DNA of 64,000 nt from Neisseria meningitidis (GTDB lineage Bacteria > Pseudomonadota > Gammaproteobacteria > Burkholderiales > Neisseriaceae). The notes under the pieces were generated by a model. It made no database searches. It saw only the letters and a program-made list of their open reading frames with translations, and had not been told where the DNA came from. The position numbers were made by a program, and so were the translations under genes. The first letter of the stretch is position 1; each line of letters begins with the position of its first letter. Positions 1-9,462 of the stretch are shown here, one piece after another. The stretch lies in contig NZ_LR134525.1 of assembly GCF_900638555.1 (NCBI RefSeq), positions 620,001 to 684,000 on the forward strand, written 5' to 3'.

Positions 1-1472
<1,472 letters not shown>

Positions 1473-1569
1473 GGTTTCAATGTTTCGTATGGCAAAAAAT
1501 TGTTGCTTATTTTAGCATATTTTGACGCGGAACGGTGCGGCGGTTACGCCGTCTGAAACACGGTGCGGA

Positions 1570-2070
1570 TTATAATGCCGAGGAAATTTCGTTGCGGAGT
1601 TTGTCGAGAAACCTGCCTTGGCGGACTTGTTGTGCGGCGGTGTCGTAATCTTGTCGGGCAAACGACTGTTTCAGACCGCAGAACAGTTTTTCTTGTTCGT
1701 CGCGGATTTCGTTGTCGAGATTTTTCAAGGATTCAAGGTCTTTGCCCGCCCGTGCCTCCATCAGCGTTTCGCGCCATTCCATTTGCTGCATAAGGAATTC
1801 GGAGGCGAAAGAGGTATGCTCCGGCGCGTCGGCATCGATGCCCGATGTTTTCAGCAGGTAGGCGGCGCGGTCGATAGGGTTTTTCAAGGTGCGGTAGGCA
1901 TCGTTGATGGTGGAAGACATCATCACTGCCTGCTTTTGCTCAAAGGCGGAAGCTGAAGCGAATTTATCGGGATGGAAACGGGCGGCCAAGGCGCGGTAGG
2001 TTTGTTCCAAGTTTTCGGTGTCGATATCGAAAGCGGGTTCAATCCGGAAGAGGGTGAAATATTGGGACAT
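1570..2070 (-). CDS. hscB: Fe-S cluster co-chaperone HscB (J-domain protein)
   Basis: A 166-residue co-chaperone that recruits the Hsp70 HscA to cluster-loaded IscU and stimulates its ATPase. The N-terminal J-domain carries the HPD signature at residues 33-35 (ARFHPDKF), followed by the C-terminal helical IscU-binding domain typical of the family; length is as expected. The start ATG is at 2068-2070. The gene is separated from iscA by the convergent arfA, so it is near but probably not in the iscRSUA transcript. HscA and ferredoxin are not found in this window and must be elsewhere. Confidence 0.93.
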   Translation of the reverse strand: MSQYFTLFRIEPAFDIDTENLEQTYRALAARFHPDKFASASAFEQKQAVMMSSTINDAYRTLKNPIDRAAYLLKTSGIDADAPEHTSFASEFLMQQMEWRETLMEARAGKDLESLKNLDNEIRDEQEKLFCGLKQSFARQDYDTAAQQVRQGRFLDKLRNEISSAL

Positions 2071-2093
2071 AGTAGGATGATAAATGTAAGATT

Positions 2094-2122
2094 TTGGCAG
2101 AAAACTGTTTTTGCCTTATAAT
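2094..2122 (+). promoter_or_regulatory. Sigma-70-like promoter of arfA
   Basis: TTGGCA (2094-2099), a 17-base spacer and a consensus TATAAT (2117-2122) lie 30 bases before the arfA start codon, giving a short leader. Near-consensus spacing and -10 suggest strong constitutive transcription, as expected for a gene controlled mainly after initiation. Confidence 0.7.
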
Positions 2123-2151
2123 CTGCAGCTTCTTAAACGAAAGGACTGAAT

Positions 2152-2373
2152 ATGGGCGGCAAAGTGCAGCACAATAAAGGCAAAATACGCGACAATGCTT
2201 TAAAAGCCTTAGTGAAATCCGATTTGTTCCGGCACAAGGTGGAACGGAAAAGGAAAGGCAAAGGCAGCTACAACAGGCAGGAAGCGAAAAAATGGCGGGA
2301 CGGTTTTGATACTGTCCCGCCATTTTTATGTCTTAAACATGGAAGCTTTCGCCGCAGCCGCAGGAGTCTTTGA
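2152..2373 (+). CDS. arfA: Alternative ribosome-rescue factor A (nonstop-type gene)
   Basis: ArfA recruits RF2 to ribosomes stalled at the 3' end of nonstop mRNA when trans-translation fails. The product resembles E. coli ArfA through its conserved N-terminal half: [22 protein letters not shown], then the basic KGKGSYNR motif. A ribosome-binding site (AAGGA) precedes the ATG at 2152. The reading frame formally continues to 2373 (73 residues), but a strong intrinsic terminator (2288-2327) lies inside it, so most mRNAs should end near codon 58 without a stop codon. That makes the gene itself a tmRNA target, as described for ArfA of other proteobacteria. It sits between hscB (divergent) and iscA (convergent, 3' ends overlapping). 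Confidence 0.88.
   Translation: MGGKVQHNKGKIRDNALKALVKSDLFRHKVERKRKGKGSYNRQEAKKWRDGFDTVPPFLCLKHGSFRRSRRSL
2288..2327. terminator. Bidirectional intrinsic terminator inside arfA
   Basis: A perfect 14-bp stem (2288-2301 with 2314-2327; core ATGGCGGGAC / GTCCCGCCAT) and a 12-base loop, with T-runs on both strands. On the plus strand it ends arfA mRNA before the stop codon; on the minus strand it lies just after the iscA stop (2333) and should terminate the isc operon. Confidence 0.85.
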
Positions 2374-2653
2374 CATTGGGGTTTTCAAATTTGAAACCTT
2401 CCTGCAAACCTTCTTTGGTGTAATCGACTTGTGTGCCGTCCAGATAAACCAGGCTTTTCGGGTCGATATAAATGCGTGCGCCGTGTCCTTCAAAAATCAG
2501 GTCGTCGCCATCGGCTTCATCGACAAATTCAAGGTTGTACGCCATCCCCGAGCAGCCGCTGGTTTTCACACCCAAGCGTACGCCCAAGCCTTTGCCGCGT
2601 TTGGCGAGATAGTCATTGATGTGTTTTGCGGCATTCTCGGTAAGGGTAATCAT
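2333..2653 (-). CDS. iscA: Iron-sulfur assembly A-type carrier protein IscA
   Basis: HesB/IscA-family A-type carrier of 106 residues that accepts or transfers Fe-S clusters. The three family cysteines are present: C34 in TSGCSGMAY and C98/C100 in the C-terminal SCGCGESF. The start chosen is ATG 2651-2653 because AGGAAG precedes it; a longer frame upstream is only a read-through of a DUS. It is the last gene of iscRSUA, 86 bases after iscU with a DUS-based inverted repeat (2702-2734) between them, and its 3' end overlaps the formal end of arfA. It could be called ErpA instead, but position in the isc operon favours IscA. Confidence 0.92.
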   Translation of the reverse strand: MITLTENAAKHINDYLAKRGKGLGVRLGVKTSGCSGMAYNLEFVDEADGDDLIFEGHGARIYIDPKSLVYLDGTQVDYTKEGLQEGFKFENPNVKDSCGCGESFHV

Positions 2654-2701
2654 ATTTCTTCCTTGTTGTATCGCCCCGGACAGACCTGAAGCGGCGGGTG
2701 G

Positions 2702-2734
2702 TTCGGACGGCATTGCGGGACGATGCCGTCTGAA
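2702..2734. terminator. Imperfect DUS inverted repeat between iscU and iscA
   Basis: TTCGGACGGCAT and ATGCCGTCTGAA (2723-2734) face each other across a short loop, with one mismatch. The hairpin may attenuate or process the iscU-iscA transcript; there is no strong T-run on the minus strand. Confidence 0.5.
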
Positions 2735-2739
2735 GGGCT

Positions 2740-3126
2740 TTATCTGTTTTCCTGACGTTTGCGGTAGTCGGCAACGGCCGCTTTTACCGCATCTTCAGCC
2801 AAGATGGAGCAGTGGATTTTTACCGGCGGCAATTCCAACTCCTCGGCGATTTCGCTGTTTTTGATTGCCAGCGCGTCATCCAGGCTTTTGCCTTTAACCC
2901 ACTCGGTAATCAGGCTGGACGAAGCGATGGCGGAACCGCAGCCGTAAGTTTTGAATTTCGCATCTTCGATGATGCCTTCATCGTTCACTTTGATTTGCAG
3001 GCGCATCACGTCGCCGCAGGCCGGTGCGCCGACCATGCCGGTGCCGACAGATTCGTCGTTTTTGTCGAAAGTACCGACGTTGCGGGGATTTTCGTAGTGG
3101 TCGATTACTTTATCGCTGTATGCCAT
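2740..3126 (-). CDS. iscU: Fe-S cluster scaffold protein IscU
   Basis: Scaffold on which IscS-derived sulfur and iron are assembled into clusters. The 128-residue protein has the three cluster-ligand cysteines at the canonical positions: C37 (PACGD), C63 (YGCGSA) and C106 (IHCS), plus the LPPVK motif recognised by HscA. Presence of LPPVK implies a working HscA/HscB pair even though only hscB is in the window. It lies between the small acidic ORF and iscA in the isc operon. Confidence 0.96.
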   Translation of the reverse strand: MAYSDKVIDHYENPRNVGTFDKNDESVGTGMVGAPACGDVMRLQIKVNDEGIIEDAKFKTYGCGSAIASSSLITEWVKGKSLDDALAIKNSEIAEELELPPVKIHCSILAEDAVKAAVADYRKRQENR

Positions 3127-3191
3127 GATGTGGTTTCCTTAATGTTTTGATGATTTAAGTGGTTTGTTTGCCGGTTTTCAGACGGCCTGAG

Positions 3192-3320
3192 TTAGATTTT
3201 GCACGCTCCGCCTTCACAGCCGTCGTCGTTTTCCGAATCGACGCCGCCTTCCACGGTAACGCCGTCGAAATCGTCAAGCAGGTTGTCGAGGTTGTCCAAA
3301 TCTAAATCTTGTTCGTTCAT
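3192..3320 (-). CDS. Small acidic cysteine-containing protein between iscS and iscU
   Basis: A 42-codon ORF read from the reverse strand: it begins MNEQDLDLDNLDNLL, is rich in Asp/Glu/Asn and ends CEGGACKI, with a Cys-x4-Cys pair at C35 and C40. Start ATG 3318-3320 and stop at 3192. It sits 66 bases after iscS and 65 before iscU, in the same direction, so it should be co-transcribed. Its acidity and terminal cysteines recall small Fe-S accessory proteins, but it is not IscX or ferredoxin by sequence. Function unknown; the operon position suggests a role with IscS or IscU. This is inference. Confidence 0.65.
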   Translation of the reverse strand: MNEQDLDLDNLDNLLDDFDGVTVEGGVDSENDDGCEGGACKI

Positions 3321-3386
3321 ATTTTTCTCTTGATTGCTTTGTTTTTGGAATGCCGTCTGAAGGTTCGGATGGCATGTTGGTACGCT

Positions 3387-4601
3387 TTAATGCGCCGCCC
3401 ATTCAATCGAGTTCAAATCAATCCCGTCTTTGAACATTTCCCACAACGGCGACAGTTCGCGCAGTTTGCCGATTTTGGATTTAATCAGTTCGGCGGCAAA
3501 TTGCACTTCTTCTTCAGTGGTCATGCGACCGAAGGTGATGCGCAGGGACGAGTGCGCCAATTCGTCATTTCTGCCCAATGCGCGCAGGACGTAGCTGGGT
3601 TCGAGCGAGGCGGAGGTGCAGGCGGAGCCGCTGGATACGGCGAGTTCTTTCACTGCCATAATCAGGCTTTCGCCTTCGACGAAGTTGAAGCTGACGTTTA
3701 GGTTGTTCGGGACGCGATGTTCGAGGTCGCCGTTGATATAGACTTCTTCGATGCCTTCGATACCTTTGAGGAAAATATCGCGCAGTTTGCGGTAGTGCGC
3801 CATATCTTGTTCGAGTTCTTCTTTGGCGATGCGGAAGGCTTCGCCCATACCGACGATTTGGTGGGTCGGCAATGTGCCGCTGCGGAAGCCGCGTTCGTGG
3901 CCGCCGCCGTGCATTTGGGCTTCGAGGCGGACGCGGGGTTTGCGGCGGACGTACAGCGCGCCGATGCCTTTGGGGCCGTACACTTTGTGCGCGGACATCG
4001 AGAGCAGGTCGATTTTGGCGGCTTCGACATCGACAGGCACTTTGCCGCAGGCTTGTGCGGCATCGACGTGGAAGACGATTTTGCGTTCGCGGCAGATTTC
4101 GCCGATGGCGGGAATGTCTTGCACCACGCCGATTTCGTTGTTTGCCCACATTACGGAAACGAGGATGGTGTCGTCGCGGATGGCGGCTTTGAGTTCTTCC
4201 AAATCAATCAAACCGTTTTCTTGAACGCCGAGGTAGGTTACTTCAAAACCTTGGCGTTCGAGTTCGCGCATTGTATCTAAAACGGCTTTATGTTCGGTTT
4301 TGACGGTAATGAGGTGTTTGCCTTTGGTTTTGTAGAAGTTTGCCGCGCCTTTGATGGCGAGGTTGTCGGACTCGGTCGCGCCGCTGGTGAAGACGATTTC
4401 TTTGGGGTCGGCATTAATCAGGGCAGCGATGTCGGCGCGGGCTTTTTCGACGGCCTCTTCTGCTTCCCAGCCGAATGCGTGGCTGTTGGAGGCGGGGTTG
4501 CCGAAGGTTTCGGTCAGATAGGGAATCATTTTTTCGGCAACGCGTTTGTCAACGGTGGTGGTGGCGGCGTAGTCGAGGTAAACGGGGGTTTTGACGGTCA
4601 T
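3387..4601 (-). CDS. iscS: Cysteine desulfurase IscS
   Basis: PLP enzyme that converts cysteine to alanine and passes persulfide sulfur to IscU and to tRNA thiolation enzymes. The 404-residue length fits group I desulfurases. Visible signatures: the N-terminal [11 protein letters not shown], the PLP lysine in [12 protein letters not shown], and the flexible catalytic loop [16 protein letters not shown] containing the persulfide cysteine. It begins 28 bases after the iscR stop in the iscRSUA operon. Confidence 0.97.
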   Translation of the reverse strand: MTVKTPVYLDYAATTTVDKRVAEKMIPYLTETFGNPASNSHAFGWEAEEAVEKARADIAALINADPKEIVFTSGATESDNLAIKGAANFYKTKGKHLITVKTEHKAVLDTMRELERQGFEVTYLGVQENGLIDLEELKAAIRDDTILVSVMWANNEIGVVQDIPAIGEICRERKIVFHVDAAQACGKVPVDVEAAKIDLLSMSAHKVYGPKGIGALYVRRKPRVRLEAQMHGGGHERGFRSGTLPTHQIVGMGEAFRIAKEELEQDMAHYRKLRDIFLKGIEGIEEVYINGDLEHRVPNNLNVSFNFVEGESLIMAVKELAVSSGSACTSASLEPSYVLRALGRNDELAHSSLRITFGRMTTEEEVQFAAELIKSKIGKLRELSPLWEMFKDGIDLNSIEWAAH

Positions 4602-4629
4602 GGTTTGCTCTTTCTTTTTCGGGTGTTAT

Positions 4630-5076
4630 TTAATGGATGTGTGTAAATTGGACGACGCGGCTGCCGTCGCCGTTGTTTTTCTGTTCGATGATGCTTTGCA
4701 GGGTAACGCTGCCGAGGTAGTCGTTGATGGTTTTGTTTAAATTCTCCCAAAGGTCGTGCGTCAGGCAGGGCGCGCCGTGGTGGCAGTTGGCTTTGCTGCC
4801 GCATTGGGTTGCGTCCAGCCGGTCTTCGGCGGCGGCGATGATTTGGGCGATGTTGATGCGTGCCGCCGGTGCGGCGAGGATGTAGCCGCCGCCGGGCCCG
4901 CGCAGGCTTTCAACAAGTCCGGCGCGGCGGAGTTTGCCGAACAATTGCTCGAGATAGGAGAGGGATATGTTTTGGCGTTCGCTGATGGCACTGAGTTTGA
5001 CGGCGCCGGTTTGCGCGTTCATCGCCAAATCCAGCATAGCGGTAACGGCAAAACGCCCTTTGGTGGTCAGTCTCAT
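4630..5076 (-). CDS. iscR: Iron-sulfur cluster regulator IscR (Rrf2 family)
   Basis: Winged-helix regulator of 148 residues that senses Fe-S status through a [2Fe-2S] cluster. The ligands C92, C98, C104 and H107 are all at the positions known in E. coli IscR (QCGSKANCHHGAPCLTHD), which supports true IscR and not NsrR or another Rrf2 protein. The recognition helix region (SLSYLEQLFGKLRRAGLV) and wing (RGPGGGYIL) are typical. It is the first gene of the isc operon, and a type-1 IscR box overlaps its own promoter (5118-5150), implying autorepression. Confidence 0.95.
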   Translation of the reverse strand: MRLTTKGRFAVTAMLDLAMNAQTGAVKLSAISERQNISLSYLEQLFGKLRRAGLVESLRGPGGGYILAAPAARINIAQIIAAAEDRLDATQCGSKANCHHGAPCLTHDLWENLNKTINDYLGSVTLQSIIEQKNNGDGSRVVQFTHIH

Positions 5077-5117
5077 GGTGGTGGTTGCCCGTGTCGGCTT
5101 TTTTTATAGTGGGCGGA

Positions 5118-5150
5118 ATTGTCCAATATCTGAGTGTTTCAGTCAAGTAT
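5118..5150 (-). promoter_or_regulatory. iscR promoter overlapped by type-1 IscR box
   Basis: On the minus strand, -35 TTGACT (5146-5141), a 17-base spacer and -10 GACAAT (5123-5118) lie about 45 bases before iscR. Bases 5150-5126 form a 25-bp element beginning ATACTTGACT and ending CAGATAT that agrees with the E. coli type-1 IscR consensus (ATASYYGACTRWWWYAGTC then RRSTAT) at all but about two positions. The operator overlaps the -35, as in E. coli. Confidence 0.7.
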
Positions 5151-5365
5151 GGGGGCGGATTGCGCGATTGGCTGTTTAAATCGGCAGATTGATTGATTTT
5201 TAATATTTTGATTTTAATATATTATTTTTGAATTCTAAACCTTATGCCGCTTGAAGTGGGAGCGGCGGCGGGTGCAGTAAATGTTGAAATGATTTGCCTT
5301 ATAATCAATATTGATATACATTATCTATTTCATATAAAGTTATTCAGGTATTCAGGGGGCGACAA

Positions 5366-6538
5366 ATGAAACGTGATTTGAGCAAAATGACCTGCATCGA
5401 AGACTTGCGCCGCGTTGCCAAGCGCAAAATGCCGCGTATGTTTTACGATTACATCGATTCGGGTTCGTGGACAGAAACTACCTACCGTGAAAACACTTCG
5501 GATTTCAAAGACATCCGCTTCCGACAAAAGGTATTGGTCAATATGGAAGGCCGAAGCCTGGAGACCAAAATGATCGGGCAGGATGTGAAAATGCCGGTGG
5601 CGATTGCGCCGACGGGTTTCACGGGTATGGCACACGCCGACGGTGAAATTTTGGCGGCGCGGGCGGCGGAGAAGTTCGGCATTCCGTTTACGCTGTCCAC
5701 GATGTCTATCTGCTCGATTGAAGACGTTGCCGAGAACACTTCCGCACCATTTTGGTTTCAGCTTTATGTGATGCGCGACCGCGAGTTTATGGAAAACCTG
5801 ATTAAGCGCGCGAAGGATGCCAAATGTTCGGCATTGGTATTGACCGCTGATTTGCAGGTTTTGGGGCAACGCCACAAAGACATCAAAAACGGCCTGTCCG
5901 CGCCGCCGAAACCGACCATCGCCAATTTAATCAATCTGGCGACCAAGCCCGAATGGTGTATGAAAATGCTGAACACGGAACGCCGCACGTTCCGCAATAT
6001 CGTTGGACACGCCAAAAACGTCGGCGATTTGTCCTCGCTGTCTTCATGGACTTCCGAACAATTCGACCCGCGCCTGAGCTGGGACGACGTTGCACGCATT
6101 AAAGATTTGTGGGGTGGCAAGTTGATTATCAAAGGCATTATGGAACCTGAAGATGCGGAAAAAGCAGCGAAAAGCGGTGCGGACGCATTGGTCGTTTCCA
6201 ACCACGGCGGCCGCCAGCTCGACGATACCGTGTCCGCCATCAAAGCCTTGCCCGACATCGTTAGTGCAGTCGGCAGCGACATCGAAGTTTGGATGGACAG
6301 CGGCATCCGCAGCGGTCAGGATATTTTGAAGGCGTGGGCTTTGGGTGCGAAAGGTACAATGATAGGTCGGGCGTTTCTGTATGGTTTGGGTGCGTATGGT
6401 GAAGAAGGCGTAACCCGTGCGCTGGAAATCCTGTATAAAGAAATGGATATATCTATGGCGTTTACGGGACACCGCGATATTCAAGATGTCGATGCTTCGA
6501 TTTTGAGAGGCAAAGATTGGGGCAGGGAAACGGTTTAG
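5366..6538 (+). CDS. lldD: L-lactate dehydrogenase, FMN-dependent, respiratory
   Basis: Membrane-associated flavoenzyme of the (S)-2-hydroxyacid oxidase family that oxidises L-lactate to pyruvate and feeds electrons to quinone; lactate is a main carbon source for meningococci in the host. The 390-residue protein shows FMN-binding APTGFTGMAHADGE and the catalytic His280 in VSNHGGRQLD, followed by the GIRSGQD phosphate-binding loop. A GGGGGCG ribosome-binding site precedes ATG 5366. It is monocistronic, divergent from iscR, and followed by a DUS hairpin terminator. Confidence 0.95.
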   Translation: MKRDLSKMTCIEDLRRVAKRKMPRMFYDYIDSGSWTETTYRENTSDFKDIRFRQKVLVNMEGRSLETKMIGQDVKMPVAIAPTGFTGMAHADGEILAARAAEKFGIPFTLSTMSICSIEDVAENTSAPFWFQLYVMRDREFMENLIKRAKDAKCSALVLTADLQVLGQRHKDIKNGLSAPPKPTIANLINLATKPEWCMKMLNTERRTFRNIVGHAKNVGDLSSLSSWTSEQFDPRLSWDDVARIKDLWGGKLIIKGIMEPEDAEKAAKSGADALVVSNHGGRQLDDTVSAIKALPDIVSAVGSDIEVWMDSGIRSGQDILKAWALGAKGTMIGRAFLYGLGAYGEEGVTRALEILYKEMDISMAFTGHRDIQDVDASILRGKDWGRETV

Positions 6539-6553
6539 ATACTGAAAAATACG

Positions 6554-6584
6554 ATGCCGTCTGAACACAGGGTTCGGACGGCAT
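6554..6584. terminator. DUS hairpin terminator after lldD
   Basis: ATGCCGTCTGAA (6554-6565) and an inverted near-copy TTCGGACGGCAT close a short loop 15 bases after the lldD stop. Such paired uptake sequences commonly serve as terminators in Neisseria. Confidence 0.7.
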
Positions 6585-6681
6585 TAAAATTTGGCTGTAT
6601 TTTAATAATGTGTTGATTAAATATCTGACAAAACGCCCTTTTGTAAAGGAAGTTTTGTCAAACGGGGTTGCCTGCAATGCA

Positions 6682-9462
6682 CTACTTCATTTTTTCAAGC
6701 GATGCCGCACCTAAAGGGAATGACTCCGTAAATTGTCCATTTTTCTGATGATCAGTAAAAAACGGTAAACCGATCAAACGATAATGCGGTGTATCTTTTT
6801 GCAGGATCTTATCCATCCCATATTCCACAGTGATGGCTTCTAAAAATTCTTCTTTCCATCCATCAGTTTCCACTAAATGCTCACCTTTGGGCTCAATGAA
6901 AATTTGGTAATGCAAAAAGTCCTTCACGCCATTGGAAGAAGATTTTTGTTTATCTTTCAGCAATAAAATAAAGTCCGGCATAAATCCTTCACCATCGGCA
7001 AAGTTATTCAATTTAAACACTTCTTCATTACGGATTAAATGAACGTCATATTTAGATTTCAAATCGCCCAAACGCGCTGAAATAAATTGAATTAACGCTT
7101 CTTCCAAACCCGTTCCGGCAAAATTATTCATCACATACCAATCATTTTGCGTGGCAATAGTCGTTTTTACATCATCTTTTTTGACCCATTTTTGTTTTGG
7201 CGTGCCGAAAATTTCCCATAATTTTTTAGGTGTAAATTCTTTTGTACCGATAAACGGCATATCACTTTCATTCAGATGTTTTTCAACCATTTCCAAGATT
7301 TTCAGGCAGCCTGCAAGTTTATCGTCCAAGCGAACCTGTTTGTCTTGCCCTAATCCTAAAAATTCAATTTGCCAGTCTTTCAACAAGTTATTTTGCAATT
7401 CATTGCGATTTTGAATGTCGAGCTTGCTTTGCAAACGGTTGAAATGGAATAAAGATTGACTATTTTTCCCTTTGATATGTAATGCTTTATTGAAAATGTG
7501 CCGCTCCATTTCACTCATTTTTATGGTTTGAGTAAAATTATTTTGTGTGCCGATTTGTCGGGCTGTTTCATCATTTTCATCGGCTGTAAATTGCGTTTCC
7601 TGCAACAGTTGATTACCGTGAACTTGGAATGAAAGCGTTTGCGGATTGGCTTGCAGGCTGTCTGCATTATTGCTTTTGGCGTTTGGGTTGGGGATTTTTT
7701 TATTCGCCCAAATTAACAACTCTCTAAAATCCTTATTATCGGCAAATTCAGATTTGAGTTTAAATGTTGCCAACACCTTATCATCGTCTTTTTCAGGCAA
7801 ATAACCGTCTTTTCGCAACTCATTTTTCAGTTCTGAAATATAGCGGGATTGCTCATCGTGCGTGTAATAAAACAATTCTTCCAAGATACGCAATTCGTGT
7901 TGCATGTCGTTGTCAAATTTGCGTTTATTCGGCTGTTTACCTTCAAACGCAAATGGAAAATAACGCACGCCACGACCAATCAACTGCTTTTCCGATACGG
8001 TAGCGGCAGCCGTTTTGCCTGATTTTTTATTTGAACCACCGCCATTTTGCCCTTCATACAAACGCACAATATCAAACAAATTCAGAACGTCCCAACCTTC
8101 GGTTAATCTATCTACCGTAAAAATGGCACGGATTGGATTATCAGCCGCTTCCAAATTGTTTAGCAATTTTTCGGTTTCGCTGTCGGTTTTTTCAGTTTTG
8201 TTTTTGTTGGTTTCGGAGTTGGTAATAATCACATTATGTTTTTGATAATTTTGTTTCACCCAATTTGCCAAATGTGCAAACCCAAATTTATTGTCCTGCA
8301 TAAATTTTAGGGCTTGTTCGGTTCGGGTTTTGCCGTGTTCGTTGGCGTTGTCGCTATTATTCAGGCTGCCTGAAAACGTATCTAAAAACTCAAAATCATC
8401 CGCTTGTACATTTTCTGCCCAATTTAAAAATGCCGAATAATCCGCTTTTGATTCATCAATCGTCTTACTTCTAAACAACATCACAGGCTTGAAATTGGCA
8501 ATGCCGTATTTCAACGCGATTTGATGGCGATACCAAGCAAATAATAAAGCGTGCAACACCCGCTCTTTCTTATTCAGCGTACTGGATACCAAATTGATTT
8601 CTTTGGTATAACCTTTTTGCAAAAACTCTTTTAAGCCAAATTTTGTGATGATTTTGTCCGCATATTTTTGTTGCACGTCAGCATTTTCAGGCAGCGTGGC
8701 GGTAAATTCCAACAGCACATTTTGGCCGGGATTGCCATTTTTATTGAGCAACAATTCCAAAACCATATGCTCCCAGCCTTTGCGTTCAATTTCGGCATTG
8801 CCTGCATTGGCTTTTAATTCCACTTCCAAATCCAACTCGTCTTGTTTTTTGCCTTTGGTTTGTGCGTTTAAATGGTGTGCTTCATCGCCCAGCATCACAA
8901 GGTTCAATTTGTGCAAATCTGCCAATGTGGTTTGGTTTTCTCGCTCGGTGTGGATATCGTTATACAGTTTTTGAATGCTGGTAAATTTAATTTCAATGCC
9001 GTCTGAATGTGGGCTGAACATTTCCACTTTGCGAATAGGAATTACCGTATCACCTTGCAAAATCTTCTCGGTAAATAAAAATTTTGCGTGCGCCGGGTCA
9101 ATAAAATTATTTTCCGTTTTATCCACGATATTATTTTGATTGACGAAAAACAAAAAATGCCGATAACCTTTTTCAAAATAATACAAAATCAACGCCGCCA
9201 TCATCATCGTTTTGCCAGCACCTGTTGCCATATTGAACAGCAAATGGGTAGGGCGGTTTTTGATGTCAGGGAAATCCTTTAATTTTGAAGCGCGGTCAAA
9301 AATCACAAAGTTTTCTAAAGCCGATTTTTGCCATTCAAAAAACGGATATTTTAAATTGCGTTCTACAAATTCAGGCAGCGCGAAAAAATCTGTCTGTTCT
9401 ATTTCTTCCAGCGTTGATTTGCGGTCTTCCACCCAATCAAATAACGTTTTATTATTCGCCAT
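6682..9462 (-). CDS. res: Type III restriction enzyme, Res subunit
   Basis: ATP-dependent translocase/nuclease that cuts DNA together with Mod. The 926-residue product has a helicase core: Walker A in MATGAGKTMMMAAL near residue 80, a DEAH-type box in MLGDEAHHL and motif VI-like QLIGRGVRYFPF. Near the C-terminus a PD-(D/E)xK nuclease signature is visible (FMPDFILLL, then IFIEPKGEHL). The start chosen is ATG 9460-9462, preceded by GGAG and overlapping the mod stop by 11 bases; the frame extends 14 codons farther upstream. The frame is intact, so Res could be made, but without Mod it should be inactive, since type III Res requires Mod for site recognition. Confidence 0.9.
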   Translation of the reverse strand: MANNKTLFDWVEDRKSTLEEIEQTDFFALPEFVERNLKYPFFEWQKSALENFVIFDRASKLKDFPDIKNRPTHLLFNMATGAGKTMMMAALILYYFEKGYRHFLFFVNQNNIVDKTENNFIDPAHAKFLFTEKILQGDTVIPIRKVEMFSPHSDGIEIKFTSIQKLYNDIHTERENQTTLADLHKLNLVMLGDEAHHLNAQTKGKKQDELDLEVELKANAGNAEIERKGWEHMVLELLLNKNGNPGQNVLLEFTATLPENADVQQKYADKIITKFGLKEFLQKGYTKEINLVSSTLNKKERVLHALLFAWYRHQIALKYGIANFKPVMLFRSKTIDESKADYSAFLNWAENVQADDFEFLDTFSGSLNNSDNANEHGKTRTEQALKFMQDNKFGFAHLANWVKQNYQKHNVIITNSETNKNKTEKTDSETEKLLNNLEAADNPIRAIFTVDRLTEGWDVLNLFDIVRLYEGQNGGGSNKKSGKTAAATVSEKQLIGRGVRYFPFAFEGKQPNKRKFDNDMQHELRILEELFYYTHDEQSRYISELKNELRKDGYLPEKDDDKVLATFKLKSEFADNKDFRELLIWANKKIPNPNAKSNNADSLQANPQTLSFQVHGNQLLQETQFTADENDETARQIGTQNNFTQTIKMSEMERHIFNKALHIKGKNSQSLFHFNRLQSKLDIQNRNELQNNLLKDWQIEFLGLGQDKQVRLDDKLAGCLKILEMVEKHLNESDMPFIGTKEFTPKKLWEIFGTPKQKWVKKDDVKTTIATQNDWYVMNNFAGTGLEEALIQFISARLGDLKSKYDVHLIRNEEVFKLNNFADGEGFMPDFILLLKDKQKSSSNGVKDFLHYQIFIEPKGEHLVETDGWKEEFLEAITVEYGMDKILQKDTPHYRLIGLPFFTDHQKNGQFTESFPLGAASLEKMK

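Noticed and set aside
2654-2713. N-terminal extension of iscA beginning MPSEPP
   Set aside because: MPSE comes from reading a DUS-like sequence; the internal ATG has the ribosome-binding site and matches the family.
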